NCBI GenBank assembly: GCA_023439305.1
Contig: JAEXOO010000004.1
Coordinates: 1-28,788 of the forward strand
DNA: 28,788 nt
Source: Pseudomonadota bacterium
GTDB taxonomy: Bacteria; Pseudomonadota; Gammaproteobacteria; Burkholderiales; Burkholderiaceae_B
Direction of reading: 5' to 3'
Shown here: piece after piece, positions 6,833-15,527 of the stretch
Layout: each line of letters opens with the position of its first letter
Position numbering within the stretch: position 1 is the first letter of the stretch
Made by a program: the position numbers and the translations under genes
Notes under the pieces: model-generated
The model's database searches: none
What the model saw: the letters and a program-made list of their open reading frames with translations, nothing else
Told to the model about the DNA's origin: nothing

Positions 6833-7274
6833 ACAGGACTTCTGGTCCGGCATCATGTTCGTGGTGCTGGGCGCCGGCTTTGCCTTGGGGGCAACCAGCT
6901 ATTCCATGGGAACGGCCGCCCGCATGGGCCCCGGCTACTTCCCCTTCTGGCTGGGCGTGTGCCTGAGCGTGTTGGGAGCCATCGTCGCACTGGGCGCCAT
7001 GTCGCCCAAGTCGGAAAAAAACGAAGTCGAAAAGTTCGACTGGAAAATCGCTATCGTGATCATCGGCTCGGTCGTGGTCTGCGGCGCCACTCTGAATTAC
7101 CTGGGCGTTTACATTTCCATCTTCCTGCTGGTCGTGATGAGCAGCTTCGCCAGCCACGAATTCAGCTGGCCTGTCGCCTTGGGCGCCGCCATCTTCCTGG
7201 TTGGGTTCGTCTACCTGGCATTCATCAAAGGCCTGGGACTGGTGTTCCCACTGTGGCCCACCTTCCTGGCATGA
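6816..7274 (+). CDS. tctB: Tripartite tricarboxylate transporter small subunit TctB
   Basis: A 152-residue inner-membrane protein, the small membrane subunit of TTT carboxylate importers. Four hydrophobic segments are visible (about 13-33, 40-57, 75-95 and 100-145), with the family opening RNKQDFWSGIMFVVLGAGFALGA and the motif MGPGYFPFWLGVCLSVLG. The start is supported by AAGGAG 9 bases upstream. It precedes tctA by 17 bases. The usual periplasmic binding protein TctC is not present beside it. Confidence 0.93.
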   Translation: MQLRNKQDFWSGIMFVVLGAGFALGATSYSMGTAARMGPGYFPFWLGVCLSVLGAIVALGAMSPKSEKNEVEKFDWKIAIVIIGSVVVCGATLNYLGVYISIFLLVVMSSFASHEFSWPVALGAAIFLVGFVYLAFIKGLGLVFPLWPTFLA

Positions 7275-7291
7275 TCGCGGAGTAAACGAAC

Positions 7292-8797
7292 ATGGAATTA
7301 TTTGACAATCTCATGCTGGGTTTCTCGGTGGCGGTCACGCCCGAGAACCTGGCCTATGCCCTGCTCGGCTGTCTGCTGGGCACTCTGATCGGCGTGTTGC
7401 CCGGCATCGGTCCAGTACCGACTATCGCCATGCTGCTGCCCATCACTTATGTGCTGCCTCCTGTGGCTGGTCTGATCATGCTGGCGGGTATTTATTACGG
7501 CGCCCAATACGGCGGCTCAACCACCGCCATTCTGGTTGCGCTTCCGGGCGAGACATCGGCGGTGGTGACTGTGCTGGACGGACACCAGATGGCGCGTAAT
7601 GGGCGAGCCGGTGCGGCTCTGGCTATTGCCGCTCTGGGCTCTTTCTTTGCCGGCTGTTTTGCCACGATCCTGCTGGCCGGCTTTGCGCCGCCGCTGGCCG
7701 AGGTCGCCTTCAAGTTCGGACCCGCGGAGTATTTCTCCCTTATGGTCTTAGGCCTGGTCGGCGCCGTAGTGCTGGCCTCCGGCTCCTTGCCCAAAGCGAT
7801 CTGCATGATTCTGCTGGGCCTGCTGCTGGGCATGGTGGGCACGGACGTGAACTCTGGCGTGGCTCGCTATGACTTCGGCATTCCCGAGCTGCAGGACGGC
7901 ATTGACTTCGCCGTGGTCGCCATGGGCGTGTTCGGTTTCTCCGAAATCATGAACAACCTGGAATTGCGTGACCAGCGCGTCGAGATCACTGACAAAGTAG
8001 GTTCGTTGTACCCCAACAAGCAGGAATTCAAGGAAGCATGGCCAGCTGCGGTCCGCGGCACCGTCATGGGCTCCTGCCTGGGCATTCTGCCGGGCGGCGG
8101 CGCCGTGCTGTCTTCGTTCGCCTCCTACACCCTGGAAAAGAAGATCTCCAAGAACCCCGAGCGCTTCGGCAAGGGCCACCCTGCCGGTCTGGCCGGTCCT
8201 GAGTCCGCGAACAACGCAGCTGCTCAGACATCGTTCATCCCGCTTCTGACTCTGGGTATTCCGGGCAACGCCGTGACCGCCCTGATGATCGGCGCCATGA
8301 CCATCCACAATATTCAGCCTGGCCCCCAGGTGATGACCAGCCACCCCGAGCTGTTCTGGGGCCTGATCGCCTCGATGTGGATCGGCAACCTGATGCTGGT
8401 GATCCTGAACCTGCCGCTGGTGGGCCTGTGGGTCAAACTGCTGAAAGTACCTTACCGTCTGTTGTTCCCTGCGATTCTGGTGTTCTGCACGGTCGGTGTA
8501 TATTCGCTGAACTACAACGTGTTCGACATCTGGGTAACGGCTGCCTTCGGCCTGGTAGGCTACATCTGGTCCAAGCTGCGTTGTGAAGGCGCCCCCCTGC
8601 TGCTGGGCCTGGTGCTGGGACCGATGATGGAAGAAAACTTCCGTCGCGCCCTGCTGCTGTCCCGCGGCGACTACACCACCTTCGTGACGCGCCCCCTGTC
8701 GCTGTCGCTGCTGGCCCTGGCGGCTATCCTGGTAGTGATCGTGGCGCTGCCCGCCGTGAAGAAAAAACGCGAAGAGACCTTCGTGGAAGAAGACTGA
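7292..8797 (+). CDS. tctA: Tripartite tricarboxylate transporter large subunit TctA
   Basis: The 501-residue, about twelve-span permease of the TTT family, driving sodium- or proton-coupled import of a carboxylate delivered by a TctC/Bug protein. The sequence carries the paired glycine motifs GTLIGVLPGIGPVPTIAMLLP in the N-terminal half and GSCLGILPGGGAVLSSFASY in the second half. AGPESANNAAAQTSFIPLLTLGIPGN, the family's conserved cytoplasmic-loop region, follows. A CGGAG ribosome site precedes the ATG. Substrate class (citrate, tartrate, aromatic acid and so on) cannot be told from TctA. A strong terminator follows 25 bases after the stop. Confidence 0.95.
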   Translation: MELFDNLMLGFSVAVTPENLAYALLGCLLGTLIGVLPGIGPVPTIAMLLPITYVLPPVAGLIMLAGIYYGAQYGGSTTAILVALPGETSAVVTVLDGHQMARNGRAGAALAIAALGSFFAGCFATILLAGFAPPLAEVAFKFGPAEYFSLMVLGLVGAVVLASGSLPKAICMILLGLLLGMVGTDVNSGVARYDFGIPELQDGIDFAVVAMGVFGFSEIMNNLELRDQRVEITDKVGSLYPNKQEFKEAWPAAVRGTVMGSCLGILPGGGAVLSSFASYTLEKKISKNPERFGKGHPAGLAGPESANNAAAQTSFIPLLTLGIPGNAVTALMIGAMTIHNIQPGPQVMTSHPELFWGLIASMWIGNLMLVILNLPLVGLWVKLLKVPYRLLFPAILVFCTVGVYSLNYNVFDIWVTAAFGLVGYIWSKLRCEGAPLLLGLVLGPMMEENFRRALLLSRGDYTTFVTRPLSLSLLALAAILVVIVALPAVKKKREETFVEED

Positions 8798-8822
8798 TCC
8801 GGAGCCCATGCGGCACTGGAGC

Positions 8823-8858
8823 AAAAAAGCCCCCGCCTGCAGGCGGGGGCTTTTTTTT
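8823..8858. terminator. Bidirectional terminator between tctA and the ABC permease gene
   Basis: GCCCCCGCCT and AGGCGGGGGC form a perfect stem, flanked by six A on one side and eight T on the other. It therefore works for tctA on the plus strand and for the ABC operon arriving on the minus strand. It lies 25 bases after tctA and about 90 bases after the permease stop. Confidence 0.93.
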
Positions 8859-8947
8859 GGGGGCCACCTCAGGCGCCCTGACGATGTGCCGTTCTACCGG
8901 GGCCGGCCCGCGCATCGGCGCTGACCCGCCCCTTGGCCCGGGGAAGA

Positions 8948-10633
8948 CTAGATCGTCCCCTGCCTGCGCTTGTAGAAATTGCCGATATACATGGCCAGCA
9001 ACACCAGCGCCGTGGAGATCAGGATCATGATGATGCCCAGGGCGGACAACTTGCCCCACAGACCGTCTTCGGCATAGCTCAGGATCTGCACCGCCAACAC
9101 CTCGGTGCCAGGACGGGACAGCACCACGGAAACCGTCAGCTCACGGATATACATGGTCGCCATCAGGATCCAGGCCGAAACCACGCCGGGAATCAGCAGA
9201 GGGATGATGATGCGCCGCATGGTGGTCATGGAGCTGGCCCCGGATACCAGGGACGACTCCTCCAGGTGCGCATGAACCTGCACGAAGGCGGCCGACAGCG
9301 GACGTATGCCATACGGCAGATACGCTGCAATATAAGCCAGCAGCAAGGCCGTGAGCGTCGCATACAACGGCGTCTGCACGAAGAACCACATGAAGCCGAT
9401 GCCGATCACGATTCCCGGGAAGGAAAAGGACAGGAAGCTCAGGGTATCGAGCAGCCCCGCCGCCTTGGTGCGCAGCTTGACCACGACATACGCCACGAAC
9501 AAGGACAGCAGCACGCCCAGTGTCGCACCCACTATCGCCAGGAACAGGCTGTTCTTCATGGCGACTTTGGAGAGCGGATCCTGAAGCACGTCGATCCAGT
9601 TGGCCCAGCTCATCATGGAGAAGGCTTTGGCGCTCGGCACCATGGAGTACGGAATCATGGAGGTGTAGAGCAACACGGCCACCGGCAGCACAATCATCAG
9701 AATGCTGATGATGCCCACCAGGATGAACAAGGGAACCTTGGCCCGGCGCAGTTCGATCACCGAGGGCTTGAAGCCGCGACTGGAAATAGTGACATACTTG
9801 CTGCTTTCGGCAGTCAGGTAGCGATACAACACAATCAGGCCGATAGAGGCGGACAAGACGCTCATGCCCAGCGCGGCCGCCTTGCCGTAATCCGGCGCAA
9901 ATCCGGTAGAGATCATCTCGAACAGATAGGTAGCCAGCACATCGACCCGACCGGGCGTACCCAGCACGCGCGGGACTGCATAGGATGCCAGGCTGCGGAC
10001 AATGGCCAAGATGAACGCCGCCAGAATGGCCGGGCGCAGCACGGGCAAGGTAATCCGCACCAGGGTGCGCCAGACACTGCCGCCGAACACGCGCGAGGAC
10101 TCTTCCAGCGATACGTCAAAAGAGGCCATGGCAGGCGCGATGATCAGATAGGCGATAGGCATGTTCAGCAAGCCCTCGACCAGGATCATGCCCCAGAGCG
10201 AGTAAATGTCCAGCGGCACCTCCTGCAACCCGAAGGTGCTTTGCAGCATCATGTTGAGCAAGCCGTTGGAGGGATTGAGCAGCAAGGCCCAGCTGACGGA
10301 AAACAGCAGGTGCGGAATCATCATGGGCACGATGGACAGCACCGTGAACAGGCCCTTCATGGGCATGTTCGTGCGCGTGTTCAGATACGCCAGGAACACG
10401 GCCAGCACCGTCGAGAACAGCGAGGAACCAATGACGAAGACCACCGTATTGAAGGTGACTTCCAGCAGGAACGGATCGGTATAGGCGGCCACATACTTGG
10501 CCGTGGTGAAGCTGCCGAAAGCCGTCAGCCCCTGCGAGAAACTGCCGAGCAGCAGCATCAGCACGGGACACAGGGTCAGGAAACCGACGACGACGATCAG
10601 CGTCCAGGTCAGGGGAGTTCGAGTCTGATTCAT
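8948..10633 (-). CDS. ABC importer permease, two fused permease domains (FbpB type)
   Basis: A 561-residue inner-membrane protein with about twelve membrane spans and two complete permease domains joined end to end, as in ferric-iron-type FbpB permeases. Each half carries an EAA coupling loop: EESSRVFGGSVWRTLVRITLP in the first and EESSLVSGASSMTTMRRIIIP in the second. The ATG at 10633 is preceded by AAAGGACG and lies 13 bases after the ATPase stop. A longer frame from 10774 overlaps the ATPase gene and lacks family sequence. It acts with the neighbouring ATPase and binding protein. The substrate could be iron, a polyamine-like or phosphonate compound; the permease does not decide. Confidence 0.93.
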   Translation of the reverse strand: MNQTRTPLTWTLIVVVGFLTLCPVLMLLLGSFSQGLTAFGSFTTAKYVAAYTDPFLLEVTFNTVVFVIGSSLFSTVLAVFLAYLNTRTNMPMKGLFTVLSIVPMMIPHLLFSVSWALLLNPSNGLLNMMLQSTFGLQEVPLDIYSLWGMILVEGLLNMPIAYLIIAPAMASFDVSLEESSRVFGGSVWRTLVRITLPVLRPAILAAFILAIVRSLASYAVPRVLGTPGRVDVLATYLFEMISTGFAPDYGKAAALGMSVLSASIGLIVLYRYLTAESSKYVTISSRGFKPSVIELRRAKVPLFILVGIISILMIVLPVAVLLYTSMIPYSMVPSAKAFSMMSWANWIDVLQDPLSKVAMKNSLFLAIVGATLGVLLSLFVAYVVVKLRTKAAGLLDTLSFLSFSFPGIVIGIGFMWFFVQTPLYATLTALLLAYIAAYLPYGIRPLSAAFVQVHAHLEESSLVSGASSMTTMRRIIIPLLIPGVVSAWILMATMYIRELTVSVVLSRPGTEVLAVQILSYAEDGLWGKLSALGIIMILISTALVLLAMYIGNFYKRRQGTI

Positions 10634-10646
10634 GTCCGAACGTCCT

Positions 10647-11732
10647 TTACGCCGAGAGCAACATGCAATGGTCGGGATCCAGGTTGAAGCGGACCGTATC
10701 GCCTTCCTTGACCGGCACATCGGGATTGATGCAGACCAGCAGGCGCTCCTTGCCCACATCGACCTCGGCCTCATAGACCTCGCCTACGAACTCCAGGGCC
10801 CGGACCTGGCCTTCAAACAGATTCTGGCCGGCGGCAGGCGACTGGCCACTGACGCGGATAAACTCAGGACGGATACACAGCGTGACTTCCGCCCCCACAG
10901 GCAGATCGCGCTTCTTGCATTGCAGGCGCCCCAGCTCGCACTGGATGATCGTCGCATCGTCGCGCTGCTCCAGCACGGTGGCGCCGATCTGGTTGGCGCG
11001 GCCGATGAAGTCGGCCACAAAGCGATGATCCGCGTTGAAGTAGATTTTCTGCGGCGAACCTATTTCGATGATGTGTCCGCTGCGCATGACCGCAATGGAG
11101 TCCGACAAGGCCAGCGCCTCGACCCGGTCGTGGGTCACGTAGACAGCCGTGATGTCCAGCTTGCTCAGGAATTCACGCAGCTCCTTGCGGGTTTCCTCGC
11201 GCAGCTTGGCGTCCAGATTGCTGAGCGGTTCGTCAAACAGAATGACCTTGGGCTCAGCCACCAGAGCGCGGGCCAGGGCGACACGCTGCTGCTGGCCGCC
11301 CGACAGACGCGTGGCCGAACGCTTCTCCACGCCTTCCAGCTGCACGAACTTGAGAATGCGCGTCACCTTGTCCCGGATGACTTCCTTGCGCTCGCCGCGC
11401 ACCTGCAAGGGATAAGCGATATTGTCGAAGACAGACATGTGCGGCCAGATCGCGTAGGTCTGGAACACCATGCCCAGGCCACGTTTTTCCGGCGGTACGG
11501 CAATGCCCTTGGCCTTGGACCAGACGACTTCGCCGCCGATGCGGATTTCGCCCTCGTCCGGCGTTTCCAGGCCGACAATGCAGCGCAGCAAGGTTGTCTT
11601 GCCGCAGCCGCTCGGACCCAGCAAGGTGAAGAACTTGTTGGCCGGGATGGTCAGATTGATGTTATCCAAGGCCCTGAAACTCTTTCCTTCAGAGACATAG
11701 TTCTTGCACAGGCCTGTGATTTCAATTTGCAT
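10647..11732 (-). CDS. ABC importer ATP-binding protein (FbpC/PotA type)
   Basis: The 361-residue ATPase of the importer. Visible motifs are Walker A GPSGCGKT (39-46), Q-loop Gln91, signature LSGGQQQR (143-150), Walker B VILFDEP (163-169), D-loop SNLD, and switch His201. A C-terminal TOBE-type beta domain (about 240-361) is typical of iron, spermidine and sugar importers and often regulatory. It lies between the binding protein and the fused permease, all on the minus strand, in a complete three-gene cassette. The translated length is normal for the family. Confidence 0.95.
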   Translation of the reverse strand: MQIEITGLCKNYVSEGKSFRALDNINLTIPANKFFTLLGPSGCGKTTLLRCIVGLETPDEGEIRIGGEVVWSKAKGIAVPPEKRGLGMVFQTYAIWPHMSVFDNIAYPLQVRGERKEVIRDKVTRILKFVQLEGVEKRSATRLSGGQQQRVALARALVAEPKVILFDEPLSNLDAKLREETRKELREFLSKLDITAVYVTHDRVEALALSDSIAVMRSGHIIEIGSPQKIYFNADHRFVADFIGRANQIGATVLEQRDDATIIQCELGRLQCKKRDLPVGAEVTLCIRPEFIRVSGQSPAAGQNLFEGQVRALEFVGEVYEAEVDVGKERLLVCINPDVPVKEGDTVRFNLDPDHCMLLSA

Positions 11733-11761
11733 GATGAAATGTGTATTCCGTAGAAACGCGG

Positions 11762-11781
11762 CGAGGCGCGTGGGCGCCTCG
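11762..11781 (-). promoter_or_regulatory. Stem-loop between binding-protein and ATPase genes
   Basis: CGAGGCGC and GCGCCTCG form a perfect eight-pair stem with a GTGG loop in the 81-base gap between the two ABC genes. There is no T run, so it is unlikely to terminate fully. Such stems commonly protect the upstream binding-protein mRNA and give it higher expression than the membrane parts. Confidence 0.55.
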
Positions 11782-11813
11782 TTCGCGATGGGTCAAGCAG
11801 GTGGAGCGCCGTA

Positions 11814-12851
11814 TCAGCGTACGGCAAAAATGCGACTGAACTCACGTCCCCAGCGGGTCAGCTCTTCGTCGCTCAGGTCGCGGATAGGCAGTACTTCAGC
11901 CTTGTCCATGCCGGCCACCGGCGGGTGCACGCCCGGGGCCAGGACATACTCGCCGACCTTGTTGGCCATGATGCCCATGGCTTCGGAACCCAGCCAGTAA
12001 TCCAGGAATACCTGCGCCGCCTCGGGGTGCGGGGAGTTCTTGGTCAGGGCGATGGCGCGCGGCGAACCGAGCAGCGGCTGGCCGGACATCGGCCCCCAGG
12101 CCAAGGGCGCAGGCGCTTTGGTGACAATGTACTTGGGCATGGAAATGGCGATCAGTTTTTCGCCGCTTTCGATGGGCGCTGGTGTAGGCCCGAACGAAGC
12201 CACGAACATGGGCTTGTTGGCGGCCAGGCCTTTGACGAACTGCATCCATTCGTCTTCGGTCTTGAAGACTTTTTCCTTCAGGCCGATGAGCCAGCCGATC
12301 GTGGATGGGTGATTGGATGGGTTGGCCATGACGATCTTGTCTTTCCACTTGGGATCGGCCAGGTCTTCGTAGCGCGCAGGTGCATCTTCAGGCTTGAGGT
12401 GATCCGTGTTGTAGAGATAGGACACGTACTCGATGCCGAACTGGATGATGGAGTCATCCGCCGTCGCCCATTCAGGATAGCCTTGCAGCGCGTCCGAGCG
12501 GTAGGGAGCCAGCACCCCCTGCTCTTTGAGCAGTTGGAGCATGGGCAACGGCGCCTGAACCACGTCGGCCATCAGCTTGCCGGCATTGAACTCGGTGAGG
12601 ATAGTGGGAATGAATTTCGAACTGGAGATGCGGGTGTACTTGCCCTCGATGCCTTGCGACTGCTGCAAGGCCTTCATGATGGGTTCAACAGCGGTGATAT
12701 TGGCGTAGAACACGGCCTGGCCCTGGGCCTTGGCTTTTTCCAGCACGGCGCTGTCAGCTGCCCAGGCGGCGAGCGGCAAGCCGCTGGCCAAGCCCGTGAC
12801 ACCTGCGGCGCCCGCCAGCTTCAAGAAACGGCGGCGATCAAAAGTGGTCAT
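11814..12851 (-). CDS. Tat-exported periplasmic binding protein of an ABC importer (COG1840-like)
   Basis: A 345-residue solute-binding protein of the Fe3+/AfuA-type cluster. The N-terminus (TTFDRRRFLKLAGAAG) has a twin-arginine motif and a hydrophobic stretch with predicted cleavage near AWA-AD (about 31-32). This points to Tat export, less usual than Sec for this cluster, and to folding before export. Family elements include FNAGKLMADVVQAP, YLYNTDHLKPEDAPARYEDLADPKWKDKI and GSPRAIALTKNSPHPEAAQVFLDYWLGSEA. The ATG at 12851 follows GGGAG. Upstream in-frame ATGs (12875, 12929) lack a ribosome site and would bury the Tat motif. I do not see a clear paired-tyrosine iron site, so the ligand stays open. 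Confidence 0.9.
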   Translation of the reverse strand: MTTFDRRRFLKLAGAAGVTGLASGLPLAAWAADSAVLEKAKAQGQAVFYANITAVEPIMKALQQSQGIEGKYTRISSSKFIPTILTEFNAGKLMADVVQAPLPMLQLLKEQGVLAPYRSDALQGYPEWATADDSIIQFGIEYVSYLYNTDHLKPEDAPARYEDLADPKWKDKIVMANPSNHPSTIGWLIGLKEKVFKTEDEWMQFVKGLAANKPMFVASFGPTPAPIESGEKLIAISMPKYIVTKAPAPLAWGPMSGQPLLGSPRAIALTKNSPHPEAAQVFLDYWLGSEAMGIMANKVGEYVLAPGVHPPVAGMDKAEVLPIRDLSDEELTRWGREFSRIFAVR

Positions 12852-13078
12852 GACAGTCGTGCTCCCTTTAGACATGAATTCATATAAAACAAGCAATAAT
12901 TTAGATCGAGCAGGCCTCATTATGCCCAAACCCGGTTCATTTGCAGAGCATTAATCCCCAGCCCGCCCCTGTAATAAGCCAAGCCCATACCTCACTTTTT
13001 CATTCAGGGGCTGTCAGCACGCGAGCGCTGCGCTAAGCTTGGCCCTTGAATCTTCAACCGCAGACAAGGAATCTGACC
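12852..13078. promoter_or_regulatory. Divergent control region between ABC importer and dehydrogenase genes
   Basis: 227 bases with no gene. The half near the binding protein is AT-rich (12875-12915). On the minus strand GGCATAATGAGG around 12915-12925 resembles a -10 box, but no good -35 partner stands out. AAGGA at 13066-13070 is the ribosome site for the dehydrogenase. Confidence 0.4.
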
Positions 13079-13990
13079 ATGACCGCCGCTATCCAAGCCA
13101 AGACCTATGAGCCTGCCGCCTCGCAACGCGTGGCCTTCATCGGCCTGGGCGTCATGGGCTATCCCATGGCCGGCCATCTGGCCCGGGCAGGCCATCACGT
13201 CACTGTATATAACCGCAACGCGGCCAAGGCGCAGCAGTGGTGCGCGCAGTTCCAGGGCGATCAGGCGGCCACACCCGCCCTGGCCGCTGCGCAGGCGGAC
13301 GTCGTGATGGCCTGTGTCGGCAATGACGATGACCTGCGCGCTGTGTTCCTGGGCGCAGACGGCGCGCTGGCCGGCATGGCGCCGGGCGCGCTGTTTGTAG
13401 ACCACACCACCGCCTCGGCGCAGGTCGCGCGCGAGCTGGGCGAATCGGCGGCCCAGGCTCAAGTTTCTTTTGTGGACGCCCCTATTTCAGGCGGACAAGC
13501 GGGCGCCCAGAAAGGCATGCTGAGCATCATGTGCGGCGGCCGCGAGCAAGACGTGGAACGGGCCCGGCCACTGATGCAGGCCTATGCCCAGGCCAGCACC
13601 TACATGGGGCCATTGGGTGCCGGACAGCTATGCAAGATGGTGAATCAGATCGCCGTCGTAGGGCTGCTGCAGGGTCTGGCGGAAGCCATGGCTTTTGGCG
13701 AACGAGCGGGCCTGGATATGGAGCAGGTGCTGGCCGTGCTGACCAAAGGCGCGGCGCGCAGCTGGCAAATGGAAACCAAGGGGCCCACGATGCTGGCGCG
13801 CAATTTCACGCCCGGTTTTACCGTGAACTGGATGCTAAAGGATTTGGGGCTGGTTCAGGAGGAAGCGCAGCGCAATGGTGCGCAACTACCCGGCACCGCG
13901 CTGGTGCAACAGCAATTCGAAACCATTGCCCGCCAGGGCGGACTGGATCTGGATATTTCCAGCCTGTTCTCGCCCCTGGCCCGCTCTTGA
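13079..13990 (+). CDS. NAD(P)-dependent beta-hydroxyacid dehydrogenase (HIBADH/GarR family)
   Basis: A 303-residue cytoplasmic oxidoreductase that interconverts a beta-hydroxyacid and the matching semialdehyde; relatives act on 3-hydroxyisobutyrate or tartronate semialdehyde. Motifs in order: Rossmann AFIGLGVMGYPMAGHLARAG (19-38), the segment FVDHTTAS (107-114), substrate loop DAPISGGQAGA (133-143), and catalytic Lys186 in GAGQLCKMVNQI. The ATG at 13079 has AAGGA upstream and was preferred to an upstream TTG at 13046. Diverging from the ABC importer and converging on the sensor-kinase gene (7-base gap), it may act on a compound imported by one of the neighbouring transporters, but the exact substrate is unknown. 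Confidence 0.9.
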   Translation: MTAAIQAKTYEPAASQRVAFIGLGVMGYPMAGHLARAGHHVTVYNRNAAKAQQWCAQFQGDQAATPALAAAQADVVMACVGNDDDLRAVFLGADGALAGMAPGALFVDHTTASAQVARELGESAAQAQVSFVDAPISGGQAGAQKGMLSIMCGGREQDVERARPLMQAYAQASTYMGPLGAGQLCKMVNQIAVVGLLQGLAEAMAFGERAGLDMEQVLAVLTKGAARSWQMETKGPTMLARNFTPGFTVNWMLKDLGLVQEEAQRNGAQLPGTALVQQQFETIARQGGLDLDISSLFSPLARS

Positions 13991-13997
13991 AGAGTCG

Positions 13998-15527
13998 TCA
14001 GGCCTTGTCCGATTCCTCGGGCAAGGCTGGCGGCGTATAGCGCGGCAGGCGCAGCGTGGCTTTCAAGCCGTAGCCGCCCATATCGTTGGGTTCGCCGTCC
14101 GTCAGCACGATCGTGCCGCCATTGCGCTCGGCATACGCCAAGGCAATGGCCAGCCCCAGTCCGGAGCCCGAACCGCGCCCGCCCTTGCGCGAAGGGCCGC
14201 CCCGGTCGAAGCGCACAAACACGCTTTCGCGCAAACTGGCCGCCAACCCCATGCCGTTGTCCGTCACGCTGATCCAGGCCTGACGCTCATCGCGGCCCGC
14301 CGACACGGTAATGGCGCTGCCGCTGCCTGCATGGTTGATGGCATTGTGGATCAGGTTGGCGACGGATTCATGGATTTCCGCATCGCTGGCATAGACCCAG
14401 ATTGGCTCCTGCCCGCCATCCTCGCCGGGCGCGATCCAGCCCAGATCCTGGCGCCGCTCGCGCGCCAAAGGCAGATACTGCAGCACCACTTCGCGCCCCA
14501 GGCTGGCCAGATCCACCCGCCCCTGCGTCAGGAACGTATTGTGGCTGGCATGCGCCAGCGCCAGCAGCTGCTCGGTCAGGCGCGTGGCCTGCCCCAGCTG
14601 CTTGATGATGGCGCCCAGGGATTCACGCACCCGCTCGATATCGGGCTCGCGGCGCGCGTACTGCGCCTGGGTATGGATAATGGCCAGGGGCGTGCGCAGC
14701 TGGTGCGAAGCATCGGCCAGGAACTGGGCCTGGCGGTCCAGCACTTCCCGATACAGTTCGATGTGATGATTGATGGAGCGCACCAGCGGCACCACTTCGC
14801 GTGGCACAGCACGCACATCCAGCGGCTGCAGATCATCCACGCTGCGACTGCGCACCTCCTGACGCAGGACCTGCAAGGGCCTGAGCGCCAAGGCGACAGC
14901 GAACCATACCAGCAGAACGGCCAGCACCAGCATGCGCAGATTGCGAAAAAGCCCGTCGCGCCAGGCCTCCTGCTGGGTACGCAGGCGCAGGTCCATACTT
15001 TCGCCTACGATGACCAACACCTGACGATGCATACCTTTGTAATGTAGATCACGCCACAGAGCGACCATGCGCACAGTGTCATTGCGAAAAAAAGCATCGT
15101 AGAAAACAGGCACGCCTTCATGGTCGGCCAGGCGCTCGGGCCGCGGCAGCCCCTCCATGCCCAGCAGCGTGCTGCCTTTCAGCTGCAAGGCGTCCGCGCC
15201 CCCTAGATTGCGCACCAGGGGTGTGATTTCCTCAACACGAAAATACTTGCGATTGCCAGGCCGGGACTCCAGCATGACCTGGGCGTAGAACGGCGGGTCA
15301 ATACGCAGACTGCCATCCGGATTGAATTCGACACTGGTCTCCAGCACCTTGGCCGGTTCCAGCAAGGCGCTGTCGTAGACGTTTTCCGTGACGGCATTCA
15401 TGGCGCGATAGTCTTCCCAGCTGTCGTACAGCAACAGGGCGACAACGCCGGGAATCAACAAGGCCAGCAGCCAGAAGCGCAAGCCGCCGTGCCAGAATCC
15501 GACAGGAGAAGAAGACGGAGCCGTCAT
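13998..15527 (-). CDS. TctE-like sensor histidine kinase
   Basis: A 509-residue inner-membrane sensor. Two spans (about 17-34 and 196-216) enclose a periplasmic sensing domain of about 160 residues with the TctE-type N-terminal pattern (YDSALLEPAKVLE and DPPF). Then come a HAMP-like linker, the phospho-acceptor ADASHQLRTPLA with His275, an N box (NLIHNAINHAG), and nucleotide-binding DNGMG and GSGLGLAIALAYAE. It overlaps the regulator stop by ATGA, so the two are translated together. TctE relatives sense carboxylates and induce TTT transporters. tctBA lies 5 kb away in the same window, making it a plausible target, by inference. Confidence 0.93.
   Translation of the reverse strand: MTAPSSSPVGFWHGGLRFWLLALLIPGVVALLLYDSWEDYRAMNAVTENVYDSALLEPAKVLETSVEFNPDGSLRIDPPFYAQVMLESRPGNRKYFRVEEITPLVRNLGGADALQLKGSTLLGMEGLPRPERLADHEGVPVFYDAFFRNDTVRMVALWRDLHYKGMHRQVLVIVGESMDLRLRTQQEAWRDGLFRNLRMLVLAVLLVWFAVALALRPLQVLRQEVRSRSVDDLQPLDVRAVPREVVPLVRSINHHIELYREVLDRQAQFLADASHQLRTPLAIIHTQAQYARREPDIERVRESLGAIIKQLGQATRLTEQLLALAHASHNTFLTQGRVDLASLGREVVLQYLPLARERRQDLGWIAPGEDGGQEPIWVYASDAEIHESVANLIHNAINHAGSGSAITVSAGRDERQAWISVTDNGMGLAASLRESVFVRFDRGGPSRKGGRGSGSGLGLAIALAYAERNGGTIVLTDGEPNDMGGYGLKATLRLPRYTPPALPEESDKA

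Noticed and set aside
8933..10687. A 584-codon open frame on the plus strand across the ABC permease
   Set aside because: Its His/Gln/Arg/Gly-heavy sequence is the mirror of hydrophobic permease codons; the minus-strand permease has complete motifs.
11925..12887. A 320-codon plus-strand frame across the ABC binding protein
   Set aside because: It is antisense to a clear Tat-exported binding protein and has no recognisable domain.
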